Below, piece after piece: positions 26,104 to 34,533 of a stretch of 64,000 nucleotides of DNA. How positions within the stretch are numbered: position 1 is the first letter of the stretch; every line of letters starts with the position of its first letter. Where the stretch lies: positions 248,001 to 312,000 of the forward strand of contig NZ_QDKL01000002.1 in the NCBI RefSeq assembly GCF_003346865.1, given 5' to 3'. This DNA comes from Halobacteriovorax vibrionivorans (GTDB lineage: Bacteria; Bdellovibrionota; Bacteriovoracia; Bacteriovoracales; Bacteriovoracaceae). Under the pieces are notes generated by a model, which had not been told where the DNA came from, did not search any database, and saw only the letters and a program-made list of their open reading frames with translations. A program made the translations under genes and the position numbers.

Positions 26104-27258
26104 TTAAAAAATCATTTTCATTACACCACGAAATGGTGTGTAGATATTTCCAATAATGCCGATGAAAGCATCTCTTTTTTTCTGACTTAAATTAATAAAG
26201 GCCGCAACGATCTCAACAAGGAGCTTAGAACGAATGAGCCATTGAAATCCCTTATTAAGTCTTGTCTTTTCTTTAAAGTAGAGTTCTTTTTTTTGTTTAT
26301 AATTCAGAAGGCCCTGCTCAAAACTCACAAGAGATGGGTAATCCTCTAAAGACTGCACTAACATATGGGCAGTCTTGATGGCATTAAAGATCCCTTCACC
26401 TGTAATAGGATCAACGAATCCAGCGGCATCACCTATTAAGGCGACATTTGTTTTTATGATATCGCTTACAGAGTGCTCGATAGGAAAACTGGTATGAACC
26501 TTTATCTCTTTTGTGATAGAGACTCCTATTTGATCTTTTATTTTATTAAGATAGAATTCAAACGTATCATTTGCCGAGCCGTATTTCTTTATATGCTTTG
26601 CCTGACACACAAGAGAGATATTAACTTCTTTGTCATTGATTGGATCAACACCAATATAGCAACCTTCATCAAAAATAAACATTTGTCCTTTTCGAGGAAG
26701 TTTTCTTTTACAAGGAAGCCAAGCATGTAGAGCAATATTCTTCTTTTCGTTTTCAAGCTTTAGATTAAGACTTTTAGCAACAAATGAATTTCTGCCATCA
26801 GCACCAATTAAGAGACGGCAATAAAACTCTCCTCCATCAAAAGTTTTAATCTGCCAGAAAGAACTATTAAATTTAATCTCGACAACTGTTGTTCCCATTT
26901 TTACTTGTGCCCCACTCTCCATTGCTTGAGAGAGGAGACGGTTATCAAAGACTTCACGATTAACACTGACTCCATAATTAGAACGGCCATGACTAGCTGG
27001 AAAATTTGAATCGACAACCGCTCCTTTCGGAGAATGGATAATCATTCCATTTAGATGTTTAAAGCCAGATAAGACATGATTTAAATCTAATTCTCTAAGG
27101 GATTTAACTCCTTCAGGACAAAGATATTCTCCACAAACCTTCCTCTTTATTTCTGATTGTCTTTCCAAAATTAAAATCTTATTTCCTTGTTTTGCCATAA
27201 GGTGTGAAAAGATGCACCCAGCTGGGCCGGCTCCAATAACAATTGCATCATAAATCAT
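26104..27258 (-). CDS. Geranylgeranyl-reductase family FAD oxidoreductase
   Basis: A 384-residue flavoprotein of the COG0644 (FixC/GGR) family, acting on hydrophobic substrates at the membrane. The FAD Rossmann motif is VIGAGPAGCIFSHLMAKQGNKILILER; the middle has IGADGRNS; the second FAD motif is ALIGDAAGFVDPITGEGIFNAIKTA, strongly conserved. A Cys/Gly block (KRKVCGEYLCPEGVKSL), also seen in this family, is near the N-terminus. It overlaps the MMPL gene by 11 bases. In type III polyketide clusters such an enzyme typically oxidises or reduces the ring or alkyl chain of the product; the reaction here is unknown. Confidence 0.9.
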   Translation of the reverse strand: MIYDAIVIGAGPAGCIFSHLMAKQGNKILILERQSEIKRKVCGEYLCPEGVKSLRELDLNHVLSGFKHLNGMIIHSPKGAVVDSNFPASHGRSNYGVSVNREVFDNRLLSQAMESGAQVKMGTTVVEIKFNSSFWQIKTFDGGEFYCRLLIGADGRNSFVAKSLNLKLENEKKNIALHAWLPCKRKLPRKGQMFIFDEGCYIGVDPINDKEVNISLVCQAKHIKKYGSANDTFEFYLNKIKDQIGVSITKEIKVHTSFPIEHSVSDIIKTNVALIGDAAGFVDPITGEGIFNAIKTAHMLVQSLEDYPSLVSFEQGLLNYKQKKELYFKEKTRLNKGFQWLIRSKLLVEIVAAFINLSQKKRDAFIGIIGNIYTPFRGVMKMIF

Positions 27259-29263
27259 GACTTCCCCCAGTGTTAAAATCAGATCGTCCTAAGTAAAGAG
27301 TTGGTAGAACAAAGAGATCAAATATCATCCCACAAAGTAAAATAAATGAAAGATTGAGCCCAAATTCCTTTATTGGTAGAAAATCGTAGGCGCCAAATAA
27401 GAGGAATGCGACAATCAATGTAATTGAACTTGTTAAGACGGGTTTAACAATTGTCTCGAGGTATTCTTCCATGGAAAACTTATGACTACCTAGATAATGA
27501 AGAATATGGAATGTGCTATCCACCACAATTCCAAGACCTACACTATAAGTCATAACAGTAGCAATATTAAGTGACATATCACTAAGGTTTAAAAAACCAA
27601 GAGAGAGCCCTAAAGGTAGTGTATTAACGAGAATAAAAATAATAAATAACTTAAGCTCCTTAAGTGTTATCACTGCTATCAATGCCATAATGATAAGACT
27701 AATAAGAAAGCTTTTTGATAGCGTATGAACCATCTCTTTTTGAGAAATCATTAAATTATAATAAAGGCCATCAATTGTGTAATTCTGCCCTTTTAGAATC
27801 TGATGCACTTTTTTTATAAGACTTTCATACTTATCAACATTTAGAGGAGCACCGAGTAAAGTGATCTTATATTCGCCATCAATAGAATAGGCTTCCCTTA
27901 AGGCCTCTGGTGCTTTTGAATACAGCGTAGTATAGGCAAAACGATTTTCAGGTATTGAGAGGCTTCCACTATAGTCTTTATTAATTCTTTGAATCATCTG
28001 ATTTCGTGAAAAGACCTTAAGACCTGTTACTTCTTTCAACTCATTTTCTAATTTAAGAATATGTTTTAAAGACTCATAGTCCTTTGTGTTAATACCAATT
28101 TCAACGATGGGCACTCCACCTGCAAGCTTCGTTACTTCTTCAAAACTTGCATGTATATCACTTTCTTTAGGAAAGTACTTTGTGGCATCAGTGATAACCT
28201 TCACATTATTTCCTCCCCAAATCCCTGCCAGGAGAGCAATTACAACAAGAGAAATAATCCCAAAAAAAGAAAGGCTCTTTTTAGGATAGAGTCTTAACTT
28301 ATATTCTCGATCTCTACGGTAGTGAAGGAGCCCTTCAACAGATATTAGCCATATAATTGCTAAGATCGATGAGATAAGAATGAGAAAGCTACTGAGTAGA
28401 CCAAAGCTTCTAATGACAAAAATCTCACTAATATATAAAGACAAGAAGCCTATAAAGGTTGTGATAAGCATTAAGACAATTGGCTTTAATTTTACTTTTA
28501 AGGCAAGCTTTAGGGATCCCATATCTCTTGCAGTAAAATAAAGATGTTGTCCAAGAGATAAAGTAATCACAAAAGTCATCAAGGGCACTATTGAATTCAC
28601 CATATTCATATGATGAAAGAAATACTTAATGACACTAAGAGAGAGTATAGAAGAGAGGACACATGGAAAGAATAAGAGAATCGAATCTACGATATTTCTA
28701 ATAAAGACAAAGAGTAGAAATAAAGAGAAGGCAAAGAGAAATGGAAAGATCTTTTCTTGCACGACCTCAGAAGACTTATCCAATTGGTAATTTGTATAGT
28801 CATGACCTGCACAATGAAAGCGAACTTGTTTCTCCACTTCCCTAACAATATTTTTTAACTGCCCCTTCTCCCCTTTATTAAAGACGATAAAGCCGACACT
28901 TTCTGAAGATGTTAACTCAAGACTTTTGAAGTCTCTTTCCTTTAATCTGTCTAAGTAGTCCTGGCGTTTCCTAACTAATTCATGTGGATAGAGAAAGTAA
29001 CATTCATCATCACATGCCTCCTCTAGCTTCTTTCCAAATACCTCAAGATCTTCGTAGGTATTCACGGTAGGCATACCATGAGAGTAGATCACTAATGACT
29101 CGACTTCTGGAAAATCCTCTTGGAATTTTTCAAACTTTTCCATTCCTTCATCAGTTAGAAAGATAGATTCTGGATTCTTCTGGGCCAGCTCTCTTGTGTA
29201 AGAGAACATGGCACCAAAGGCTGCAAGAAAGATGAGAATGAGGGCGGCGCGATTGAAGTTCAA
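27248..29263 (-). CDS. MMPL/RND family lipid transporter
   Basis: A 671-residue inner-membrane protein with the MMPL (COG1033) layout: one N-terminal helix, a periplasmic loop of about 160 residues, a five-helix block (about 170-310), another helix, a second periplasmic loop (about 350-510), and a second helix block to the C-terminus. The conserved GLGIVVDSTFHILHYL segment (Asp in TM4-like helix of the second half) is present. MMPL proteins export hydrophobic molecules such as hopanoids, mycolates or polyketide lipids. It starts six bases after the synthase stop codon, so it is the probable exporter of the synthase product. Confidence 0.9.
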   Translation of the reverse strand: MNFNRAALILIFLAAFGAMFSYTRELAQKNPESIFLTDEGMEKFEKFQEDFPEVESLVIYSHGMPTVNTYEDLEVFGKKLEEACDDECYFLYPHELVRKRQDYLDRLKERDFKSLELTSSESVGFIVFNKGEKGQLKNIVREVEKQVRFHCAGHDYTNYQLDKSSEVVQEKIFPFLFAFSLFLLFVFIRNIVDSILLFFPCVLSSILSLSVIKYFFHHMNMVNSIVPLMTFVITLSLGQHLYFTARDMGSLKLALKVKLKPIVLMLITTFIGFLSLYISEIFVIRSFGLLSSFLILISSILAIIWLISVEGLLHYRRDREYKLRLYPKKSLSFFGIISLVVIALLAGIWGGNNVKVITDATKYFPKESDIHASFEEVTKLAGGVPIVEIGINTKDYESLKHILKLENELKEVTGLKVFSRNQMIQRINKDYSGSLSIPENRFAYTTLYSKAPEALREAYSIDGEYKITLLGAPLNVDKYESLIKKVHQILKGQNYTIDGLYYNLMISQKEMVHTLSKSFLISLIIMALIAVITLKELKLFIIFILVNTLPLGLSLGFLNLSDMSLNIATVMTYSVGLGIVVDSTFHILHYLGSHKFSMEEYLETIVKPVLTSSITLIVAFLLFGAYDFLPIKEFGLNLSFILLCGMIFDLFVLPTLYLGRSDFNTGGSHDL

Positions 29264-29269
29264 GGTGGG

Positions 29270-30325
29270 CTACCTCCACTCGAGCAAAATACTCTGGGCC
29301 ATAAATCCAGGGCCAAAGGCGAGCATATAACCACGTTCACCTTCTTTAATTGTGCGCTCACTCGTTACCTTATGAAGAATATGCATAATAGTAGCACTGG
29401 ACATATTGCCATGATTTTCTAAGACCCAACGAGACTCAGAGATATCCTTTTGGTAGTCTGAAATATAATTTTCCACCATTTGAATAATCTTCTTTCCTCC
29501 TGGGTGAAACATATAATTTTCAATATCTTCAATCTCAAGTCCATTGCGTTTTAAAAAAGGTAGGAATATATCTTCAAAATTTCCTTCAATTGCGGAAGGT
29601 ACATCCTTATCAAGCACAATCTTTAAACCTGAGTTAACAAGCTCAAAGCCCATGAGATACTCACCGTGACTAAAGTGGTACATATCACTATCAATGATAT
29701 GGGCGCCCTTTCCTTCCCCACCTTTTAAGACAGCACAAGCAAAGCCGTCTGAGAAAATTGCCGTTGAAACAAGGTTGGCCCCATCAAGATCATCCTTTTG
29801 AAATGTGATACTTGGTATCTCCATTGTTAAGACAAGGGCCGTTTTATCAGGATTTGATTTTAAAAAGTTATCTGCATAAATAAGGGCCGAAGTTCCACCT
29901 GCACAACCCATTTCAGTAACAGGTAGCCTAACCACCCCCGGCTTCATTCCAAACTCATTTACCAAGTAGGCATCCACTGATGGAATCATAAAACCAGTGC
30001 AACTTGTTGTTATGATATAATCCACTTGCGATGGATCCACATCACTATTTTCAAATGTTTGCTTAAGAAGCCTTTTTCCATACTCAATCATTTTCTCTTT
30101 GTAGATATTATTCTTCTCTTCAAAGCTTAAGTCTGAGAAAACTGTCTCTAAATCCACCACAATACTTCTTTGGTCAATATTTGCACCCTCAAGAATCTTT
30201 AGGGCCTTTCTTCTTGTTAACTTATCTACATCTTTCAACCACATACGATCAGCAGTCTCCATAATTTCCTGTGTTGAATAAGTGTAGTCTGGTCTAAGCG
30301 TTTCCATATGAACAATACGAGTCAT
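29270..30325 (-). CDS. Type III polyketide synthase (chalcone synthase family)
   Basis: A 351-residue homodimeric condensing enzyme of the CHS/PhlD/ArsB superfamily. The catalytic triad is visible at family spacing: Cys141 in EMGCAGG, His274 in MFHPGG and Asn307 in ENHGNMSS, plus the C-terminal GPG loop (LAFGPGF). It extends an acyl-CoA starter with malonyl-CoA into alkylpyrones, resorcinols or related aromatics; the starter cannot be read from sequence. It has an AAGGAGG site and heads an operon with an MMPL exporter, an FAD reductase and a YceI-like carrier. The divergent LuxR-type gene is the likely regulator. Confidence 0.95.
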   Translation of the reverse strand: MTRIVHMETLRPDYTYSTQEIMETADRMWLKDVDKLTRRKALKILEGANIDQRSIVVDLETVFSDLSFEEKNNIYKEKMIEYGKRLLKQTFENSDVDPSQVDYIITTSCTGFMIPSVDAYLVNEFGMKPGVVRLPVTEMGCAGGTSALIYADNFLKSNPDKTALVLTMEIPSITFQKDDLDGANLVSTAIFSDGFACAVLKGGEGKGAHIIDSDMYHFSHGEYLMGFELVNSGLKIVLDKDVPSAIEGNFEDIFLPFLKRNGLEIEDIENYMFHPGGKKIIQMVENYISDYQKDISESRWVLENHGNMSSATIMHILHKVTSERTIKEGERGYMLAFGPGFMAQSILLEWR

Positions 30326-30377
30326 TTGTTCCTCCTTCGTGCATATAGATTCGCTCCAAAAGTAAATTTTTGTAACT

Positions 30378-30445
30378 GGACTTACGTCCTATTTCCAAAT
30401 AAAATATGTAAAAACAAGATGTTACAAATATATAAGACCAAGGTC
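30378..30445. promoter_or_regulatory. Divergent promoter region with two short inverted repeats
   Basis: Between the polyketide synthase and the LuxR-type gene lie two small dyads: GGAC-TTAC-GTCC at 30378-30389 and GACC-AA-GGTC at 30436-30445. The arms are related (GGAC/GTCC). They may be operators for the divergent regulator, but four-base arms occur by chance, so this is a candidate only. Confidence 0.3.
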
Positions 30446-30453
30446 CTAATCCA

Positions 30454-30963
30454 ATGTTAAATAAACGTGAACGCCTTATAACAGGGCTTCTTTTCCTAAC
30501 CATTTCAATTTTTCTTATCTTTGACATTTACGAGGACCTCCATGAAGGGGCAAGTTTTGAACATGTCTTTGAAGAGGCCATCATCATGATCATTGGCTTC
30601 ATCGGAGCTGCATATTTGTGGTTTAAGTTATTATTTATTAAGAAAGAGAATATTAGGATAAGTGCAAACGTATCAAAGTTGAAAACTGACTTACAAAACT
30701 TTAAAGAACAAACAAAGAATCTCTCAGAAGGAATTTCTGACAAAATCAATGAACAATTGGATGACTGGAATCTGACCAAGTCAGAAAAGGATATCGCTCT
30801 ACTTTTGTTAAAAGGCTTAAGTATCAAAGAAATCGCAGATATTCGCTCCACAGCAGAAAAAACAATCAAGCAACATTGTACAAAAATCTATCAAAAGTCG
30901 AATCTCAGTGGACGAAGTGAACTATCGGCATTCTTCCTTGAAGATATTTTGGTTATACGTTAA
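30454..30963 (+). CDS. Membrane-anchored LuxR-type transcription regulator
   Basis: A 169-residue protein with two hydrophobic helices (about residues 9-24 and 40-63), a charged coiled-coil-like linker (about 66-100), and a C-terminal LuxR/GerE helix-turn-helix (LTKSEKDIALLLLKGLSIKEIADIRSTAEKTIKQHCTKIYQKSNLSGRSELSAFF). No REC or autoinducer domain is present. It should sit in the membrane with its DNA-binding domain in the cytoplasm. It is divergent from the polyketide cluster and its gene ends four bases into the opposing DUF924 gene. It probably senses a membrane or product signal and controls the cluster. Confidence 0.85.
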   Translation: MLNKRERLITGLLFLTISIFLIFDIYEDLHEGASFEHVFEEAIIMIIGFIGAAYLWFKLLFIKKENIRISANVSKLKTDLQNFKEQTKNLSEGISDKINEQLDDWNLTKSEKDIALLLLKGLSIKEIADIRSTAEKTIKQHCTKIYQKSNLSGRSELSAFFLEDILVIR

Positions 30964-31496
30964 AAACTTGAGCCAGGTGTTTTTAAAAACTTCTTTTCTT
31001 CATCTGTTGAGCGTCGACCTAAGACCTTATTTCGATGTGGGTAGCGACCAAAGCGTTCGATAATGGCCATATGCTGATGCATATAATTAAGGGCCTGCTC
31101 ACTTCCTAGTTCCTCAAAATACTTCAGTCCTTCTTTTTGAACCACTAAGGATTCACTGTGCATAAAGGGCATATAGAGAAAGTGTTTCTTTCTTTGCGTG
31201 AAGCCTTCATGAGTCTTCTGGGCCACCGCCTCCTGGGCCAATACTAAGGCCATGTCATCACTGGCAAACGAGCGAGGATCGTCGCGGTAAATATTACGAG
31301 AAAATTGATCTAAGAGAATGATTTCAGCAAGACGCCCTAAGTGCTCATGGCGCCACTCAAAGAGCTCACCTTTAGCGGCCATAGTGTGAAGACGACCAAA
31401 GCGCTTCTCTATTTCATGATCAACTTTAGGATCTTTGACCCATTTTTGTTCATCACTTAATTCATCGAACCAAAAATCAAGTACTTCGTGATACAT
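30960..31496 (-). CDS. DUF924 family protein
   Basis: A 178-residue all-helical protein of the DUF924 family. The family pattern is clear: EVLDFWFDE, RLAEIILLDQFSRNIYRDDPRSFASDDMAL, HFLYMPFMHSESL, and IERFGRYPHRNKVLGR near the C-terminus. DUF924 has a TPR-like fold and no established function. An AGGAGG site sits just upstream; the ATG at 31496 is preferred to the GTG one codon earlier. It overlaps the LuxR-type gene tail-to-tail by four bases. Confidence 0.92.
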   Translation of the reverse strand: MYHEVLDFWFDELSDEQKWVKDPKVDHEIEKRFGRLHTMAAKGELFEWRHEHLGRLAEIILLDQFSRNIYRDDPRSFASDDMALVLAQEAVAQKTHEGFTQRKKHFLYMPFMHSESLVVQKEGLKYFEELGSEQALNYMHQHMAIIERFGRYPHRNKVLGRRSTDEEKKFLKTPGSSF

Positions 31497-31567
31497 CACT
31501 CCTCCTAATACTCTACTTTTTTACCATCTCACTTGCTCTAATTCTTAGATCTTAGTACATAGCATAT

Positions 31568-32326
31568 ATGAAAAATTTCATTCTCTTAGTGGCCCTAGTC
31601 TTTTTAGCAAGCTCATCTTTTGCAAGTGTGACAAGAGATGAATTTCTACAAGTAAAAGAGGCCCTCTATCAAGCATATAGCGAATTGGCCCCTTCTCAAA
31701 ATGAAGTTTTAAAAATTAACTTACCAATCCCAGGTATCCCCAATGCTGACACCTATTGGTGGGATATCGACATGGTTCACGCTTCATATGTAAAAGTTGA
31801 AAATGATCAGAATCAAATAGAGCATCGCATTTACTTAATGGGTGGTTTTGCTCGTCTTTCAGGCATGACTCCAGATGGCCTTGCCCTTACAGGCTGTCAT
31901 GAAATCGGACACGGTATTGGAGGAGAACCCTTTAAGAGCTCAGGTAGTACAACAGAGGGACAATCTGACTACTTTGCCACAAAGGTGTGTTTACCAATAG
32001 TTTTTAAGTATTTAAATGAGTTACGTGAGATCAATAGTAATCCAACGTATGAATCAATTTGCTCAAATCAGATTATGCACAACTCAAATACATGCCTTAG
32101 ATTATTAACGGCCATGGAAGCCGATCAGGCATTTTTTAAGACTACAGGAGATGAAGTCTACTTCGATCACTTCTCTAATGAAGTTGCAACTGAGCTTAAT
32201 ACCGATGCATCCTATTACCCAGATTCACAATGCCGTTTTGACACAATGATCCATGGAATTCTAAATATCGAGCGGCCGATTTGTTGGTATCCTGGTGGTG
32301 CCGCAAACGGAACAATGCGACAATAG
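31568..32326 (+). CDS. Secreted zincin-like metalloprotease
   Basis: A 252-residue exported protein, signal peptide ending SSSFA. A zinc-protease signature CHEIGHGIGG occurs around residue 115, followed 16-20 residues later by TEGQSDYFATKVC, where an acidic residue could be the third zinc ligand (gluzincin style). Seven cysteines in the mature part (GCHEIGH, KVCLP, SICSN, NTCLR, SQCRF, ICWY) suggest disulfides. It may act on prey or envelope proteins. No Shine-Dalgarno is evident before the ATG. I do not recognise a named family. Confidence 0.72.
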   Translation: MKNFILLVALVFLASSSFASVTRDEFLQVKEALYQAYSELAPSQNEVLKINLPIPGIPNADTYWWDIDMVHASYVKVENDQNQIEHRIYLMGGFARLSGMTPDGLALTGCHEIGHGIGGEPFKSSGSTTEGQSDYFATKVCLPIVFKYLNELREINSNPTYESICSNQIMHNSNTCLRLLTAMEADQAFFKTTGDEVYFDHFSNEVATELNTDASYYPDSQCRFDTMIHGILNIERPICWYPGGAANGTMRQ

Positions 32327-32404
32327 CTCAAATTTTCGACACATCCTCCATTAAGTGCTATGGTGCCTTTTCAATACTGTCAATTAAACAAACAAAGGGT
32401 GTTT

Positions 32405-33010
32405 ATGGAAACTCATATGGAAAAAGTAAGTTACATTATCGGTCGTCAAATTGGATCTGATTTTGTTGCTCAAGGAATAGAAATCAATTCTGAAATCTTC
32501 GCAAATGCTGTTACGTCAGCAATGAAAGGTGAAGAAAGCCAACTTTCAGCAGAAGAAACACAAAAAACAATGAATGAATTTCAAGAGCATATGGCAAGAC
32601 AACTTGCTGAAGCTGCAAATAAGCTAGCGGAAGAAGGTCGTGCTTACCTTGAAAAGAATAAGAGTGAAGAAGGTGTAACAACAACGGCATCAGGTCTTCA
32701 ATACAAAGTTCTAGAAAGCGGAAGCGGTGCAACTCCAAGTGCTGACTCAACAGTTGAAGTTCACTATGAAGGTAAGTTAATTGATGGAACGATTTTTGAT
32801 TCATCAATCCAAAGAGGACAAACAATCCAATTTCCAGTTGGTGGCGTAATCAAAGGTTGGACAGAAGCGCTTCAACTAATGAAAGAAGGTGATTCTTGGG
32901 AATTAACAATTCCATCTGAACTTGCTTACGGTGAGCACGGTGCAGGAGCGAAAATTCCTCCACACTCAACTTTAGTCTTTAAAGTTCAACTAATTAAAGC
33001 AAACGTATAG
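32405..33010 (+). CDS. FKBP-type peptidyl-prolyl cis-trans isomerase
   Basis: A 201-residue Mip/FklB-type isomerase. Residues 5-90 form the helical dimerisation domain (KVSYIIGRQIGSDFVAQGIEIN, with the usual QEHMARQLAEAANKLAEEGRAYLEKN), and residues 95-201 form the FKBP domain (TTASGLQYKVLESGSG...VEVHYEGKLIDGTIFDSS...FPVGGVIKGWTEALQLMKEGDSWELTIPSELAYGEHGAG..IPPHSTLVFKVQL). No signal peptide is present, so it is probably cytoplasmic, as FklB. The start at 32405 has AAGGG upstream. A terminator follows. Confidence 0.94.
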   Translation: METHMEKVSYIIGRQIGSDFVAQGIEINSEIFANAVTSAMKGEESQLSAEETQKTMNEFQEHMARQLAEAANKLAEEGRAYLEKNKSEEGVTTTASGLQYKVLESGSGATPSADSTVEVHYEGKLIDGTIFDSSIQRGQTIQFPVGGVIKGWTEALQLMKEGDSWELTIPSELAYGEHGAGAKIPPHSTLVFKVQLIKANV

Positions 33011-33017
33011 AGTAAAT

Positions 33018-33039
33018 AAGGGGCCAGCATCGGCCCCTT
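33018..33039 (+). terminator. Terminator of the FKBP gene
   Basis: Stem AAGGGGCC/GGCCCCTT with an AGCATC loop, followed by AACTTTT; eight bases after the stop codon. The U-tract is interrupted. Confidence 0.78.
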
Positions 33040-33129
33040 AACTTTTACTAACCTTTCTTAACCAATCTTAAACATCAAAAGTATTAATAAAAAGCTACAT
33101 TTCCTTTCATTAACTTATGGGAGGATTCA

Positions 33130-34281
33130 ATGAAAAAACTCGTACTACTTTTAACGGTACTACCGTTTCTATTTAACTCGGCCACAGCTGAGCAAGTAAG
33201 AAAAAGCGGAGAAACAAAATTATCATCAACACAAACAATTAGTGCAATGGCACACTCGAGAAACTTTAGAAACTTCTTAAGTGCAGCAAAGTTAGCTGGA
33301 CTAGATGATCTCGTTGATGCTGATGAAGATCTAACGATCTTTGCACCAAATGATCAGGCATTTGCAAAGCTACCGCCAGAAACAGTGGAGTATCTACTTG
33401 CAAACCCACTTGAGCTTAGAAAAGTACTTCTTTATCATGTTGGTTATGGACGTCTTGAGAAAAAAGATCTTCGTGAAGACAAGCAAGTAAAGACTTTTAA
33501 TGGAAGGGTTATTCTTGTTGATCAAGATAGTGAAGAGTTCATTTTAAATAATGCAGCTATTCGTCTATCGACTATCAAAGGTCATGAAAGAAATATTATC
33601 GTTCATGAAATTAATGAAGTTCTTGTTCCTTCAGAAGAGCTACCACTAAACAACTTTCAAACAGTTGAATATGTTGACCTGAAGCAATACCTTGGTACTT
33701 GGTATCAGCAAGGTGCATACGACGCATTTTTTAATCTAAGATGCAAAGGAACGAAAGCAGAGTATAAGCTAAAGCATAACAGAGTACGTGTTAAGAACTC
33801 ATGTCAACTTGCTAATGGTGAAGAAAAAGTTGATAAGGCATATGCTAAGGTTGCAGATAAAATTTCAAATGCGAAACTTAAGGTAAGCTTTGTTCCACTT
33901 CTTGGATACTTTGGAGTAGGTGCTGGTGACTATCAAATTATTCACCTTGATGAAGACTATACAGAAGCAATTGTTGGAGACGCTGCAAGAAATACTCTCT
34001 TTATCTTAACTAGAGAGAGAGAAATTGATGAAGCAAAGTATGAAGAATTAGTTCAAATTGCAGTAGATAATGGTTTTAGACCAGAATACATCAACAGAAC
34101 TCCTGTTTATGAGATGGATGAGCCAACAGAACCTACTGAGCCTACAGAGCCGACAGAACCAACTGATCCATCAGATTCAAATGATAATCAAGATCAAACA
34201 GACCAAGATGATGACCTCATCATGGATCCAAATAGAGATCAAGACTCAAATGATGAAGATGCTATTCTAATTTTTAAATAA
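33130..34281 (+). CDS. Secreted fasciclin (FAS1)-lipocalin fusion protein
   Basis: A 383-residue exported protein with two recognisable domains. Signal peptide ends SATA. Residues 33-150 are a FAS1 domain with both conserved blocks (LTIFAPNDQAFAKLP and NIIVHEINEVLVP). Residues 180-330 are a Blc-type lipocalin: the GxW start (LKQYLGTWYQQGAYDAFF), paired cysteines, and the late motif DYQIIHLDEDYTEAIVGD...LFILTRE. The last 50 residues are (EPT)n repeats and a very acidic Asp/Asn-rich tail. FAS1 mediates adhesion, while bacterial lipocalins bind lysolipids. I know of no standard fusion of the two. It starts behind GGGAGG and a terminator follows. Confidence 0.9.
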   Translation: MKKLVLLLTVLPFLFNSATAEQVRKSGETKLSSTQTISAMAHSRNFRNFLSAAKLAGLDDLVDADEDLTIFAPNDQAFAKLPPETVEYLLANPLELRKVLLYHVGYGRLEKKDLREDKQVKTFNGRVILVDQDSEEFILNNAAIRLSTIKGHERNIIVHEINEVLVPSEELPLNNFQTVEYVDLKQYLGTWYQQGAYDAFFNLRCKGTKAEYKLKHNRVRVKNSCQLANGEEKVDKAYAKVADKISNAKLKVSFVPLLGYFGVGAGDYQIIHLDEDYTEAIVGDAARNTLFILTREREIDEAKYEELVQIAVDNGFRPEYINRTPVYEMDEPTEPTEPTEPTEPTDPSDSNDNQDQTDQDDDLIMDPNRDQDSNDEDAILIFK

Positions 34282-34294
34282 GCTAGCAAGAAAT

Positions 34295-34317
34295 AAGGGG
34301 GCGATTGCCCCCTTTTT
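34295..34317 (+). terminator. Terminator of the fasciclin-lipocalin gene
   Basis: Stem AAGGGGGC/GCCCCCTT with a GATT loop and a T5 tract, 13 bases after the stop codon. Confidence 0.9.
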
Positions 34318-34321
34318 CTAT

Positions 34322-34495
34322 TTAAGAATACATTTGAAATAAAATCACAGCAAAGAAGACTGCTACAAAGAGAATAAGGATTAGATAGAGACCTAAATCA
34401 CTTCCCTCTTCATTACTACTCTTATAGTTACTTGTTCTTCCTTCATATTCAAAGTTCTTTACTTCTACAGTATTAACATCTGTTGTATTTTCCAT
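34322..34495 (-). CDS. Small single-span membrane protein (57 aa)
   Basis: A short open reading frame with ATG at 34495 behind a GGAGA site and stop at 34322. The N-terminal 33 residues are polar and acidic (MENTTDVNTVEVKNF..., ending EEGSD), followed by one hydrophobic helix of about 20 residues (LGLYLILILFVAVFFAVILF) and MYS at the end: a type II/tail-anchored layout. The codon use and ribosome-binding site fit a real gene. The function is unknown. Confidence 0.65.
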   Translation of the reverse strand: MENTTDVNTVEVKNFEYEGRTSNYKSSNEEGSDLGLYLILILFVAVFFAVILFQMYS

Positions 34496-34533
34496 ACATT
34501 CTCCATAATTTTAAAATGACTAATTTAAACTCT

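Noticed and set aside
34131..34165. EPT-coding tandem triplets, considered as a separate mobile or CRISPR-like repeat.
   Set aside because: They are in-frame low-complexity codons in the linker of the fasciclin-lipocalin protein, without spacers.
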